Shown here piece by piece: positions 19,745 through 28,129 of a stretch of DNA of 64,000 bases. How positions within the stretch are numbered: the stretch's first letter is position 1; each line of letters opens with the position of its first letter. Below the pieces are notes generated by a model. The model ran no database searches and was not told the DNA's origin. It saw only the letters and a list, made by a program, of their open reading frames with translations. Both the position numbers and the translations under genes were made by a program. Origin of the DNA: Shimazuella alba (GTDB taxonomy: Bacteria; Bacillota; Bacilli; Thermoactinomycetales; Thermoactinomycetaceae); assembly GCF_009831235.1 (NCBI RefSeq), contig NZ_WUUL01000008.1, positions 124,001-188,000 of the forward strand, written 5' to 3'.

Positions 19745-20245
19745 GTGAAGGTAAAAAAATGGCGTGTAGGTCTACTGAGTGCAGTAGTTGGAGTCGCTGG
19801 CTTGTTTGTAGGTGTTAGTGATACAAATGCAGCTAACTATAAAAACGATGGAAAAAGTCCTGTAGCAACTCATTGTGATGATAGTGGTGTCGCTAAGAAA
19901 ACAAAATCCTTTTCTTCTAAACTCAAAAATGGCACAAAAGTAACTGGTAAAATATATTTGATGTACAGCACCAAATGCAAAACGGCTTGGTCATACGTTA
20001 AATTGGATAAATCCCTTCCTTCTAATATGGAAATTAATGGATCCGTTCACCGTAATAATGATAAAAAAGTTTATTCTTGTTCTTCAAAGGGTGGTAACGG
20101 CATGATTCAACCAGGTCAAAAAACCTGTTATAGTGCGATGGTGTATGATTATAAGCCAAACACTTCTTATGCAAGCGCCAAAGCCTACTCTCCAAAAGGT
20201 TTTTATCAAACAGGAAAATCTCTAGGAAAAACAGGATCTTATTAA
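19745..20245 (+). CDS. Secreted DUF2690 protein
   Basis: The 166-residue product has a Sec signal peptide (MKVKKWRVGLLSAVVGVAGL, cleavage likely after DTNA around residue 29). The mature part fits DUF2690: DGKSPVATHCDD with paired cysteines, then KIYLMYSTKCKTAWSYVKL. Four mature cysteines suggest disulfides outside the cell. I associate this family with actinomycetes and other filamentous bacteria; its function is unknown to me. GTG start after GGGAGAGTGA. Confidence 0.8.
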   Translation: MKVKKWRVGLLSAVVGVAGLFVGVSDTNAANYKNDGKSPVATHCDDSGVAKKTKSFSSKLKNGTKVTGKIYLMYSTKCKTAWSYVKLDKSLPSNMEINGSVHRNNDKKVYSCSSKGGNGMIQPGQKTCYSAMVYDYKPNTSYASAKAYSPKGFYQTGKSLGKTGSY

Positions 20246-20490
20246 AAATTATGTTTTTTTACGAAAAAGAAAATGTATTAAATTGGGCAGAGTTGTTAGT
20301 TTATCTAGCACCTCTGTTTTTATTTTTTAACAATTAGAGAAAAGATAGAATAATTGCTTCTGGTAAGACCTTTAGCAATAATACATACTTCTTTTGCAAT
20401 AGTTTACATTCTGGAAACAATCTGTATTTTTTTTCGAAAATATTGTTCTTTAATCTATAGTTACAAATGAAAAAAGGAGAATGATGAGAG

Positions 20491-21048
20491 ATGAACAACA
20501 AACATGCATTTAAGCTAGTGTTAACGACAATGTTAGGGGTAGGAACGATCTTAGTGGGGACATTCGATCCAAATGAAGTTCATGCAGCAAACAGTCATTA
20601 TTCGATTGCCCATACAGCGATACAAAAGGAGAACCATACAGCATTGCTCGATCAAACAAAAGAATTAGCAACAAAGGGGAAAGTAGTAACTAGTGAAGAG
20701 TTTGGTATTTACTCCACCCAAAAAGAAATTGAAAATAAATGGGGGAAAGCGGATAAAAACATTCCAAAAGGTGAGCTAAGATACAGCAAACGCTCCACTG
20801 CTTTTTACCTCGACAAGTTTGACACTCCTACTGAAGCTGTGTATTTGTTAAAAACTACGGATAAGCGTTATGCAAACATTTCTTATAGTGAAGTAAAAAA
20901 GAGGTTAGGAAAAGGTAGTGAATACAAAGGAAATGATAGTGCCCATATTTCCTATGATGCGAAAGATTATGCACTCACTTTTTATTTTCCTGTTGATAAG
21001 CAAGGCAAAATTGGAAATGTAAAATCGGTGGAAGTATCTGTACATTAG
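20491..21048 (+). CDS. Secreted DUF4309 (YjgB-like) protein
   Basis: The 185-residue product has a signal peptide ending near VHAA (residue about 33) and a DUF4309-type domain: ELATKGKVVTSEEFGIYST, then IENKWGKAD, then TTDKRYANISYSEVKKRLGK. The next gene and one at 37742 are paralogues, so the family is expanded here. Function unknown; an extracellular or spore-related role is only a guess. SD AAAGGAG, ATG start. Confidence 0.78.
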   Translation: MNNKHAFKLVLTTMLGVGTILVGTFDPNEVHAANSHYSIAHTAIQKENHTALLDQTKELATKGKVVTSEEFGIYSTQKEIENKWGKADKNIPKGELRYSKRSTAFYLDKFDTPTEAVYLLKTTDKRYANISYSEVKKRLGKGSEYKGNDSAHISYDAKDYALTFYFPVDKQGKIGNVKSVEVSVH

Positions 21049-21123
21049 GAAATGAAAATGTAAATCATATTTTTTGGGAAACGATGTTCCTTACTTGATA
21101 GATAACATAAAGGGGAAGAAGCT

Positions 21124-21714
21124 ATGAAAATCAAATGCAAATTTCTTGTTCTGACAGCTTCAACAGCAATAGCACTTTTATCTGTAGGTTGTTCTTCGTC
21201 TGGGATGGAAGCAAATAAAAAAGAGAACACAACGGTGCAAGCGAATGAAAATCAAAAACAACAAATTTCTGTATCACCCAAGCATAAACAATTAATTTTA
21301 GAAGCAAAGGAGCTGGCTAAACAAGGAAAAATAGTAACAACAAAAGACTTGCAACCAATTGGTAGCTTGACCATTATCGATATAAAAAAGCTGTGGGGAA
21401 ATCCAGATGTGGAAGACTCAAAATCAGAGTTCAAATTTGCAGAGTATAAGAGTAAACAGACTATCTTCCACTATCAAACAAAAGAGATAGTCTCTATGGA
21501 TACTACTGATAAACGGTATAAGGAAATTACAGATGCTGAAATTGAACAAATTTTAGGTGTGCCTCAAATGTCAGGTCCTGAAGATGGTGGATCGTATACG
21601 TATGAGATTGGAAATTATAATCTACAATTTATTTTTAATTGTCATGGAACGTGTGTAGATACAGGCAAGCCTACGCCAAAAGTAGTACGTATGAGCATTT
21701 TCCCAAAAGATTGA
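21124..21714 (+). CDS. DUF4309 (YjgB-like) lipoprotein
   Basis: This 196-residue paralogue of the previous gene has a lipoprotein signal with lipobox LLSVGCSS (Cys about 23), a Lys/Gln-rich linker, and the same domain: ELAKQGKIVTTKDLQPIGS, KKLWGNPD and TTDKRYKEITDAEIEQILG. It should be tethered to the outer face of the membrane. It lies between the secreted paralogue and a two-component system in the same direction. Confidence 0.8.
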   Translation: MKIKCKFLVLTASTAIALLSVGCSSSGMEANKKENTTVQANENQKQQISVSPKHKQLILEAKELAKQGKIVTTKDLQPIGSLTIIDIKKLWGNPDVEDSKSEFKFAEYKSKQTIFHYQTKEIVSMDTTDKRYKEITDAEIEQILGVPQMSGPEDGGSYTYEIGNYNLQFIFNCHGTCVDTGKPTPKVVRMSIFPKD

Positions 21715-21847
21715 TAAGTGTGTGCTCTCCAAAAAAGACTTGGGTATAAAAACTCAAGTTTCTTTGTTATTTTGTCTTTTTAATATTTTGTTTTCCGTTT
21801 TTATTTGGGAAAATAAAAACAATGCTTATTGGAGGAGGAGAAAGAGA

Positions 21848-22546
21848 ATGAAAACAAAAATTTTGATTGCAGATGATGAAACAAGTATTACTGATCTTCT
21901 TTCTTATGCATTTCAAAAAGAAGGTTATTTGGTAGAGGTTGCCTCAGATGGAGAGGAAGCATACCAACAAATGTTACAATTTCAACCAGATATAGCAATT
22001 TTAGATGTGATGATGCCTAAAATGAGTGGATACGAAATCTGTCAAAAGATGAATACAGATAAAAATATCGGTATTATCTTACTTACTGCGAAAAATGATA
22101 TTACGGATAAAGTGGTGGGGATCGAACTCGGTGCAGATGATTATATCACCAAACCATTTGATATACGGGAAGTATTGGTGAGGGTTAAATCCATTTTACG
22201 TAGATTGCCACAACAGTCATTATCAACAAATGAAACGTATCGAATATTAGATTTGACAATAGATAAATTAGGGAGAAAAGTGTCTATTCAGGGTAAACAT
22301 GTAAACCTTACACTAAAAGAGTTTGATCTATTGACACTGTTAATCGAACATTCTGAAAGAGTTTTCACAAGAGAAGAACTATTGGATCTCGTCTGGGGAA
22401 TGGATTATATTGGAGGAACTCGTACCGTAGATATTCACATCCGAAGATTAAGACAAAAACTCGGTAACCCCTATGACCAATTGCTTCAGACGTTGTATGG
22501 AGTCGGGTATAAGGTAACAAAGTTGGAGATTCATAATGAGGCATAG
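21848..22546 (+). CDS. OmpR-family response regulator
   Basis: The 232-residue product has a receiver domain with phosphoacceptor D53 (IAILDVMMPKMSG) and a winged-helix C-terminus (LTLKEFDLLTLLIEHSERVF, RTVDIHIRRLRQKL). The ATG at 21848 has AGGAGGAG upstream and gives normal family length; the longer upstream reading has no family support. It overlaps the sensor kinase gene by 11 bases. Signal and targets are unknown. Confidence 0.94.
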   Translation: MKTKILIADDETSITDLLSYAFQKEGYLVEVASDGEEAYQQMLQFQPDIAILDVMMPKMSGYEICQKMNTDKNIGIILLTAKNDITDKVVGIELGADDYITKPFDIREVLVRVKSILRRLPQQSLSTNETYRILDLTIDKLGRKVSIQGKHVNLTLKEFDLLTLLIEHSERVFTREELLDLVWGMDYIGGTRTVDIHIRRLRQKLGNPYDQLLQTLYGVGYKVTKLEIHNEA

Positions 22547-24017
22547 TTTGAAATTAAAAACGAGTATTTTTTTAGCTCTTCTTTTGACAATTACAGTAGG
22601 TATGCTGAGTTTTTTTATCCTAGCAGAGATCAAGAAAGACCAAAAACAAAGACAACAAGATTATTTATTAGAACAGAGCATACAGGCAAACGAGTATATC
22701 GAACAAGTCATCTTATCAGACCCTAATTATCAAAATAATATGAGTTTACGATATAGCATTCTTAAAAAAAAGAAATCGGAAATGATTACATATCTGGAAA
22801 TGACAACAAAAATGAGGGTACTTCTTTATTTTACAAAAGAAGATTTAGAATTGGATTATGATCTGCCATTTACTTCGTCTACAAAGCATGATAAAAGGTT
22901 ACTTCAATATGCTAAAGATAATAAAATTGCTTATCTCATAGAAGGGAACACCTTGTACTATGCAGCTCCGCTTCATAATGGATATGATGGAATTATTGCA
23001 TTCTCTTACGAGTTAACAGAGGATCAAGCATTTCTCAAAAAGATCCAGTTTTTGTTTGTTCAAGTAGGGACAATTGTTGTGTTGATGAGCTTTTTGATTG
23101 CATATGTTTATTTTTCTCGAATTACGAATGAGATTTTAAAGCTGAAAAACATTTCTGAGCTAATGGAACAAGGGGTATTTCGTTCTTTTTCAGTAAGTAA
23201 TCGCTCAGACGAGTTAGGGAAATTAAGTCGAGGAATTCAATCTATGAGTGAGAGAATTGAAGAAAATATAATAGATATGAAACAAAAACAAGCTTCGTTA
23301 AATTTAGTAGTAAAGAAATTAAAACATTTGGAAAATCAGCAGAAAACTTTTATTGGCAACATCACCCATGAATTTAAAACACCATTGACGGTTATTTTGG
23401 CCTACATGGACTTATTAGAGATGTACGAAGGAGATCCTACTTTAATCGATAAAGCTCAACAAAATGTGAAAAAAGAAGCAAATCGATTATATGATTTGGT
23501 AGAAAAAGCTTTGCAATTAGCTTCTATTGAAAAATACGATTTTGAGTTACATCGAGAGAAGATAGAATCTCGACAAATATTAGAAGGAATTGTAGAACAA
23601 ATTAGTGGAAAAGCACAAAAATTTCAAGTAGAAATTGCATCCCAATTACAAACTGCTTTTCTTTTTCTAGATAGAGAGAGTTTTGTTTTGATTTTTATAA
23701 ACTTACTGGATAATGCAATCAAATATAATGTTCCAAAGGGAGAAGTCTTATTAACAAGTAGCATCAGAAATGATAATTTAGTTATAAAAGTAGTGGATAC
23801 AGGAATTGGTATTCCTCCAGATGCAAGAGAAAAAATATTCGAAGCTTTTTATACAGTGAGTAAAGATCGTTCGAAAAAAACAGGGGGGACAGGATTGGGG
23901 CTGGCGTTAGTAAAACGCTTGGTAGAAGAGCAGCAAGGAAAAATTACGATGAATCCAAATAAGAATCAACAAGGGACCGAAGTAGAGATTGTATTTCCTC
24001 TTTACATAACAAAGTAA
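22536..24017 (+). CDS. Sensor histidine kinase
   Basis: The 493-residue product has two transmembrane segments (about 9-30 and 174-192) bounding an extracellular sensor region, a HAMP-like region (about 194-245), the H box with H278 (FIGNITHEFKTPL), an N box (FINLLDNAIKY) and G boxes (DTGIGIPP, GGTGLGLALVK). It is the partner of the overlapping response regulator. Similar overall to PhoR-like kinases, but the signal cannot be inferred. Confidence 0.94.
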   Translation: MRHSLKLKTSIFLALLLTITVGMLSFFILAEIKKDQKQRQQDYLLEQSIQANEYIEQVILSDPNYQNNMSLRYSILKKKKSEMITYLEMTTKMRVLLYFTKEDLELDYDLPFTSSTKHDKRLLQYAKDNKIAYLIEGNTLYYAAPLHNGYDGIIAFSYELTEDQAFLKKIQFLFVQVGTIVVLMSFLIAYVYFSRITNEILKLKNISELMEQGVFRSFSVSNRSDELGKLSRGIQSMSERIEENIIDMKQKQASLNLVVKKLKHLENQQKTFIGNITHEFKTPLTVILAYMDLLEMYEGDPTLIDKAQQNVKKEANRLYDLVEKALQLASIEKYDFELHREKIESRQILEGIVEQISGKAQKFQVEIASQLQTAFLFLDRESFVLIFINLLDNAIKYNVPKGEVLLTSSIRNDNLVIKVVDTGIGIPPDAREKIFEAFYTVSKDRSKKTGGTGLGLALVKRLVEEQQGKITMNPNKNQQGTEVEIVFPLYITK

Positions 24018-24045
24018 ATAAAGAATAAAAGGGAGTTCATTTTGC

Positions 24046-25122
24046 TTGAAAAGAAATAGCGGATTTCGGATAACAACTTGTTTCATTACATTTTTATTTT
24101 TCTGTTTACTATCAGGTTGTGCCCCTAAGTCGGAAGGAATTGTAGTATTAGAAAACAAAGATATTGCCTACAATAAGTTTACTATAGAGGGGACGGATAT
24201 CTATCCACAAGTATATGCTGTTGACTGGATTAATGAAGATACTGTATTAGATTCCCGTTTCCGTTTGTATCATTTAAAAAACAAGAAAGCTTATTTTCTT
24301 GTTTTCGATCGTAATGCGAGAGAACCATTGGTCTCCCCTGATAAACAGTATTTATTTTATCGTATCAGTAAACGTAATCAGCTTGGAAATTATTATATGA
24401 TGCATCTGCCTACAGGGAAAAAGATTGTCCTACCTATAAAAGAACAAGTGCTGCAACCAAGCTGGGTTGATAACCAAACTATTCTCTTCATGACTGGCAA
24501 GGGAGAGACCTTTTCTGTAAATATATTTGGTCAGATAGCAAAAATTAATGATTCCTTTCAAACGGTAAAGGAGGAAGAAGGTTATACTTCGCATCTAGTC
24601 CGAGTAGGGGAACAATTTTTCTATTTGGATGGAGCCAAGTTAATGGTTTGGAATCAAACTACGAATGAAAAAAAACAACTGATGGATCATGTATATGACA
24701 TGGTATTGTCTCCTGATAAAACTACATTTGCGATTGAAAAACTTATTCCAAAAGATCCAAATGATAAAGGAAAAGAATTTTTTGTTGGTTTAAAAGTACT
24801 AATGCTGATGGATACTACAGGAAAACAGCAGAAAATAGTTGCACAAAGCAATGAAATTATGGGATTAAATTGGTCTGGAGATTCTCAAAAATTAAGTTAT
24901 CTTATATGGAAAAGCTATGCCACCAATCAAACAGAATTACACATAGCAGATATCCGTAAAGCTGAGATCTCCATCCTTGCCACCAATATCCAATCCTATA
25001 ATAAACAAATAAAGTGGAGTCCTTCAGGAAATAAGGTCTTAGTAAATGGTTTATTAAAAATCGATACACCAGAACAACGACATGCTTTGTATATTCTTCA
25101 GCTCAAGCATAGTAATAAATAA
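24046..25122 (+). CDS. Lipoprotein with TolB/WD40-like propeller repeats
   Basis: The 358-residue product starts at TTG 24046 (SD GGGAG), has a lipoprotein signal with lipobox LLSGCAPK (Cys about 25), and repeated blade-like segments such as PLVSPDKQYLFYR, VLSPDKTTFAIEK and NWSGDSQKLSYLIW, which suggests a beta-propeller. It follows the kinase by 28 bases and probably belongs to the same operon, perhaps as an accessory sensor. That role is inference. Confidence 0.78.
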   Translation: MKRNSGFRITTCFITFLFFCLLSGCAPKSEGIVVLENKDIAYNKFTIEGTDIYPQVYAVDWINEDTVLDSRFRLYHLKNKKAYFLVFDRNAREPLVSPDKQYLFYRISKRNQLGNYYMMHLPTGKKIVLPIKEQVLQPSWVDNQTILFMTGKGETFSVNIFGQIAKINDSFQTVKEEEGYTSHLVRVGEQFFYLDGAKLMVWNQTTNEKKQLMDHVYDMVLSPDKTTFAIEKLIPKDPNDKGKEFFVGLKVLMLMDTTGKQQKIVAQSNEIMGLNWSGDSQKLSYLIWKSYATNQTELHIADIRKAEISILATNIQSYNKQIKWSPSGNKVLVNGLLKIDTPEQRHALYILQLKHSNK

Positions 25123-25127
25123 TTTCA

Positions 25128-25158
25128 GGGATACCAGAAGTACCTGGTATCCCTTTTT
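25128..25158 (+). terminator. Terminator after the two-component operon
   Basis: GGGATACCAG and CTGGTATCCC form a perfect 10-base stem with a 6-base loop followed by TTTTT. It ends the operon and serves the convergent small gene less well. Confidence 0.9.
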
Positions 25159-25164
25159 CTACTG

Positions 25165-25371
25165 TTAAAGAGAGATTTTTCGAGCTTTTTCCAGTAGGAG
25201 TTGATCGGTTGTAGTAAGGGGACGGTTGTCAACCCGCCAATCAATCAGATAAATGGCAAATTCCCTAGGTCCCTCTCCATATGCGCGTAGTGTATCTGCT
25301 GCTTCCTTAAGGGGTACAGATCCACTGTTTAGCACATCTGCGATCGGCATATATGTAATTTGCTTACTCAT
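25165..25371 (-). CDS. Small hypothetical protein
   Basis: A 68-residue ORF, MSKQITYMPIADVLNSGSVP at the start, with a mixed charged composition and no signal or membrane segment. The ATG has a moderate SD (AGAAAGAAG). I do not recognise a family. Codon use looks ordinary for the window and it lies directly after a terminator on the other strand, so it is probably real. Confidence 0.55.
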   Translation of the reverse strand: MSKQITYMPIADVLNSGSVPLKEAADTLRAYGEGPREFAIYLIDWRVDNRPLTTTDQLLLEKARKISL

Positions 25372-25478
25372 GCTAGCTTCTTTCTGTTTTGAGTTGACTT
25401 TTTTATTATAAGACGATCAGCTGGCTTATTTGTTAAGGTATCACCAAGATCAGGTAAAAGCTGTGTTAAAAATGTTGG

Positions 25479-25505
25479 AGGACACCAGTTTATCTGATGT
25501 CCTTT
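25479..25505 (+). terminator. Possible terminator or stem-loop
   Basis: GGACACCAG and CTGATGTCC pair with one mismatch around TTTAT, followed by TTTTC. It has no obvious gene to terminate on either strand, so it may belong to a lost gene. Confidence 0.4.
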
Positions 25506-25631
25506 TCGATCGTTTCTGACTATGTTGTTATCTCAACAGTAACCTACAGCAATTTCTCTCCACTTGACGAAGAAGTGGCAGAGCAAAATTTTGAATCTCC
25601 CACAAGCACAGCTATGGTTACGAATAACTAT

Positions 25632-25745
25632 TTAAATTTCTTCTCTTGTTTTCCAAGGTGTTCCAATGTAATCAGCAGTGTTTTGAAGCGTGACTGATCC
25701 TTTTCGAGGATGGCCTTCGATCAGATCAAACAAATACCCATTGCT
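25632..25745 (-). pseudogene. Possible gene fragment
   Basis: In the gene-free stretch 25372-25879, the minus strand reads LFDLIEGHPRKGSVTLQNTA and DYIGTPWKTREEI before a stop, without a start codon or SD. This looks protein-like but I recognise no family. The plus-strand ORF across it has no SD and a poor composition. The remainder of the gap holds nothing I can name. Confidence 0.25.
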
Positions 25746-25879
25746 GTTTTCTTATGCATGATAGCTCTCTATGATCGATAAATGACAATGCATTATACTA
25801 TAAATCGTTAACAAAAGTATTGAAAAAATATAGAATACCATTTAAATAGAAAGGTAGATAGAGGAAGGAGTGAGTGGAA

Positions 25880-26080
25880 ATGAGCATGGAAATGGTACTT
25901 TTGAGTGGAATTCTCATTGTTATTTTTGTTTATGGAGTTATCATTACAGTGGTTAGTTTATACGCCAAAGCATCTGGGAAAGATGCTAAATCAACTATTA
26001 TTATGCTGGTTGTTTTATTAATAGTCTTTTTGCTTGGAATGGTGTATATTTATGGAAATTATAAACATAGAATCAGTTAA
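25880..26080 (+). CDS. Small membrane protein, two segments
   Basis: A 66-residue protein with two hydrophobic segments (about 4-25 and 36-56) separated by the charged loop KASGKDAKST. The ATG at 25880 has GAAGGAG at 10 bases; a GTG at 25874 is the alternative. No family recognised. It sits alone before the rplM promoter. Confidence 0.6.
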   Translation: MSMEMVLLSGILIVIFVYGVIITVVSLYAKASGKDAKSTIIMLVVLLIVFLLGMVYIYGNYKHRIS

Positions 26081-26133
26081 GCAATGGAAAACTTTTCTCC
26101 TGATCTTCAAGTCTTGTATCTTTGTGGATTTCA

Positions 26134-26163
26134 TTGACAATAGCCCCTATATTGCGGTATGAT
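26134..26163 (+). promoter_or_regulatory. Promoter of rplM-rpsI
   Basis: TTGACA (26134-26139) and TATGAT (26158-26163) are separated by 18 bases, a strong sigma-A promoter. Transcription should start near 26170, leaving a leader of about 120 bases before rplM. Confidence 0.85.
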
Positions 26164-26171
26164 CGTATTTG

Positions 26172-26272
26172 GTATTTTCCGCTAGCCCCGTGGAAAATCA
26201 TGTTCGGCAAAAATCGATTGTCCGATAGATAGTAAACCTTCTACCCTTTGCTTCGAGGTGTAGAAACAAACC
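26172..26272 (+). promoter_or_regulatory. Probable L13-type leader of rplM
   Basis: Between the promoter and rplM, the RNA can form TTTTCC/GGAAAA (about 26175-26203) and TTCTACCC/GGTGTAGAA (about 26239-26265). L13 leaders that bind L13 for autoregulation are known in Bacillota. Position and size fit; I did not verify the covariance model. Confidence 0.45.
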
Positions 26273-26291
26273 AACTCAAGGAGTGAATCAA

Positions 26292-26729
26292 ATGCGCACC
26301 ACCTATATGGCTAAGCCACAAGACGTGGATCAAAAGTGGTACGTGGTAGACGCAGCAGGAAAAACTCTCGGTCGCCTTGCAACTGAAGTAGCTACCTTGC
26401 TTCGCGGAAAGCACAAACCAACCTATACACCACATATCGACACTGGTGATTTTGTTATTGTAATCAATTCTTCTCAAATCAATCTAACTGGTAAAAAGTT
26501 AGATCAAAAACGTTACTATCGTCACTCTGGTTTCCCTGGTGGATTGAAATCCGTCACAGCTGGAGAGCTTCGTGCAAGTCGTCCAGAACGTATGATCGAA
26601 CTTGCTGTAAAAGGAATGCTTCCTAAAGGACCACTTGGTCGTAGCCAATTGAAAAAATTAAAAGTATACGCAGGTGCTGAACATCCTCATCAGGCGCAAC
26701 AGCCAGTTGAATATCAGCTCCGCGGTTAA
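26292..26729 (+). CDS. rplM: 50S ribosomal protein L13
   Basis: L13 is an early-assembly protein. The 145-residue product equals the Bacillus length, starting [20 protein letters not shown], with [12 protein letters not shown] and the C-terminal [11 protein letters not shown]. The ATG at 26292 has AAGGAG at good distance; the GTG at 26283 abuts the SD. rpsI follows after 15 bases. Confidence 0.97.
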   Translation: MRTTYMAKPQDVDQKWYVVDAAGKTLGRLATEVATLLRGKHKPTYTPHIDTGDFVIVINSSQINLTGKKLDQKRYYRHSGFPGGLKSVTAGELRASRPERMIELAVKGMLPKGPLGRSQLKKLKVYAGAEHPHQAQQPVEYQLRG

Positions 26730-26744
26730 TAGGAGGACACTTAC

Positions 26745-27137
26745 GTGGCACAAGTACAATATCGCGGTACCGGACGCCGTAAAGAATCCGTAGCTCGTGT
26801 ACGTCTTGTAGCTGGTGACGGTCGTATCGTCATCAACGGACGTAGCATCGATGAATATTTCAATCTGGAAACATTAAAGGCAATAGTTCGTCAACCATTG
26901 GTATTAACCGATACTGCTAGCCGTTATGATGTATTAGTTAACGTTGATGGTGGTGGATACACTGGACAAGCAGGAGCGATCCGTCATGGTATCTCCCGTG
27001 CTCTTCTAGAAGTTGACATCGAACTTCGTCCAGCTTTGAAAAAAGCAGGTTTCCTAACCCGTGACCCACGAATGAAAGAACGTAAAAAATACGGCTTGAA
27101 AGCTGCACGTCGTGCACCTCAGTTCTCAAAACGTTAA
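26745..27137 (+). CDS. rpsI: 30S ribosomal protein S9
   Basis: S9 contacts P-site tRNA through its C-terminal tail, which here ends with the conserved KSR-type residues as QFSKR. The 130-residue product has [14 protein letters not shown] near the start and [18 protein letters not shown] start after AGGAGG. In Bacillus the ybaJ-ybaK-cwlD genes follow; here about 24 kb of other DNA intervenes. Confidence 0.97.
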   Translation: MAQVQYRGTGRRKESVARVRLVAGDGRIVINGRSIDEYFNLETLKAIVRQPLVLTDTASRYDVLVNVDGGGYTGQAGAIRHGISRALLEVDIELRPALKKAGFLTRDPRMKERKKYGLKAARRAPQFSKR

Positions 27138-27151
27138 TTATCAACGTTCCA

Positions 27152-27185
27152 AGGCTCTTTTCACTTTTGTGGAAAGGGTCTTTTT
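27152..27185 (+). terminator. Terminator after rpsI
   Basis: AGGCTCTTTTCAC and GTGGAAAGGGTC pair with wobble around TTTT, followed by TTTTT. Confidence 0.8.
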
Positions 27186-27205
27186 ATGCTTAAAAATGTT
27201 TTGGA

Positions 27206-27412
27206 CTATATCTGACCACATATCATAGCTCCATGTACCTTTGAAATTTTAGTGCGGTTTGCTCTTTTAGTGTATCTGTTACGTGTAAAATAGATTTTCA
27301 TCGTCATTTGTATATCAAAGTGTTTTACCCGCTCCTGAACTTCTTTAATACTTGTTCCTGCTTCAAATAACAAGAAGGCATGTGCAATGACGTAAACCAT
27401 CACTTCCAGAAT
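27206..27412 (-). pseudogene. Tyrosine recombinase C-terminal remnant
   Basis: The minus strand encodes HAFLLFEAGTSIKEVQERVK followed by HFDIQMTMKIYFTRNRYTKR, clearly the end of a phage-type integrase (HxxR...GH...Y region). The expected GLRHTHA motif is broken: GLRH is readable in one frame and HAFLLFEAG in the next, a +1 frameshift near 27376-27388. The N-terminal three quarters are absent. It marks an old integration beside rpsI. Confidence 0.75.
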
Positions 27413-27497
27413 CGGGTCATTTAATAGAATAAAACGATTTGGACTAATTTTCCTTGAATAATGATGTATATGTGCTGTATTTCAAAAGGATGATAAC

Positions 27498-27927
27498 GTG
27501 AATATTAGATCAAATAAGAAAACAAAAATCGATAAATTAGTAGAAATATGGCATAAAGGTTCTTTAATAGCACACGACTTTATTGATAAGGATTATTGGA
27601 AATCACAGCAAATGGAGATGGAAAAAAAGTAATCCCAATGTCTGAAACCTATGTTATAAGTAATGAAAAAGATGTTGTCGACTTCGTATCAATGGTAGAT
27701 AATTATTTGGCTGCATTATTTATTGATGTTAAGCATCAAGGTGGAGGGTACGGAAAGAGATTGTTAAATTTTATAAAAAGCCAAAGGGAATATATACAAT
27801 TAAAAGTGTACAAGAAAAATAACAAGGCTGTTGATTTTTATTTAAAAAATGGCTTTGTAATAAAGAAGAATTATTAGATGAACAGACTTCCGAAGAAGAA
27901 TTTTTAATGGAATGGGAAAAGAGTTAA
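27498..27927 (+). pseudogene. GNAT acetyltransferase, frameshifted
   Basis: Three frames must be joined to read a full acetyltransferase: from GTG 27498 NIRSNKKTKIDKLVEIWHKG to a stop in an A-rich run near 27624, then SETYVISNEKDVVDFVSMVD with the acetyl-CoA loop KHQGGGYGKRLL and NKAVDFYLKNGFV, then a shift near 27870 to LLDEQTSEEEFLMEWEKS. Two frameshifts, both in A-rich runs, mean it is inactive or that the assembly has errors there. Confidence 0.72.
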
Positions 27928-28027
27928 GTGTCGTTTGGACGAGTCAGTTTATTACATGAAAATGCAAATGAACTCTCAACTGTCGGGGGTATTTTATTAA
28001 AGTTTTTCGGTAAAAATCTTGGGATAA

Positions 28028-28036
28028 TGGTATAAT
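28028..28036 (+). promoter_or_regulatory. Extended -10 promoter of the antiporter
   Basis: TGGTATAAT fits the extended -10 form TGnTATAAT. No good -35 is seen, which is acceptable for this promoter type. Transcription should start near 28043. Confidence 0.6.
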
Positions 28037-28070
28037 ACAAGTACATAATAAATAGGAAGAATAACCGGAG

Positions 28071-28101
28071 GAGCCTGCAAATAACAGGCTCTTTCTGTCT
28101 T
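28071..28101 (+). terminator. Leader terminator before the antiporter gene
   Basis: GAGCCTG (28071-28077) and CAGGCTC (28085-28091) form a 7-base stem followed by TTTCTGTCTTTT. It lies between the promoter and the antiporter ATG at 28130, so it could attenuate transcription. The leader is too short for a ydaO-type riboswitch. Confidence 0.6.
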
Positions 28102-28129
28102 TTAAAGGGATGGTTACAAGGGGGAAATC

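Noticed and set aside
25497-25697. Plus-strand ORF in the gap after the small gene at 25165
   Set aside because: No SD, Ser/Thr/Val-rich composition, and the opposite strand reads more like a protein fragment.
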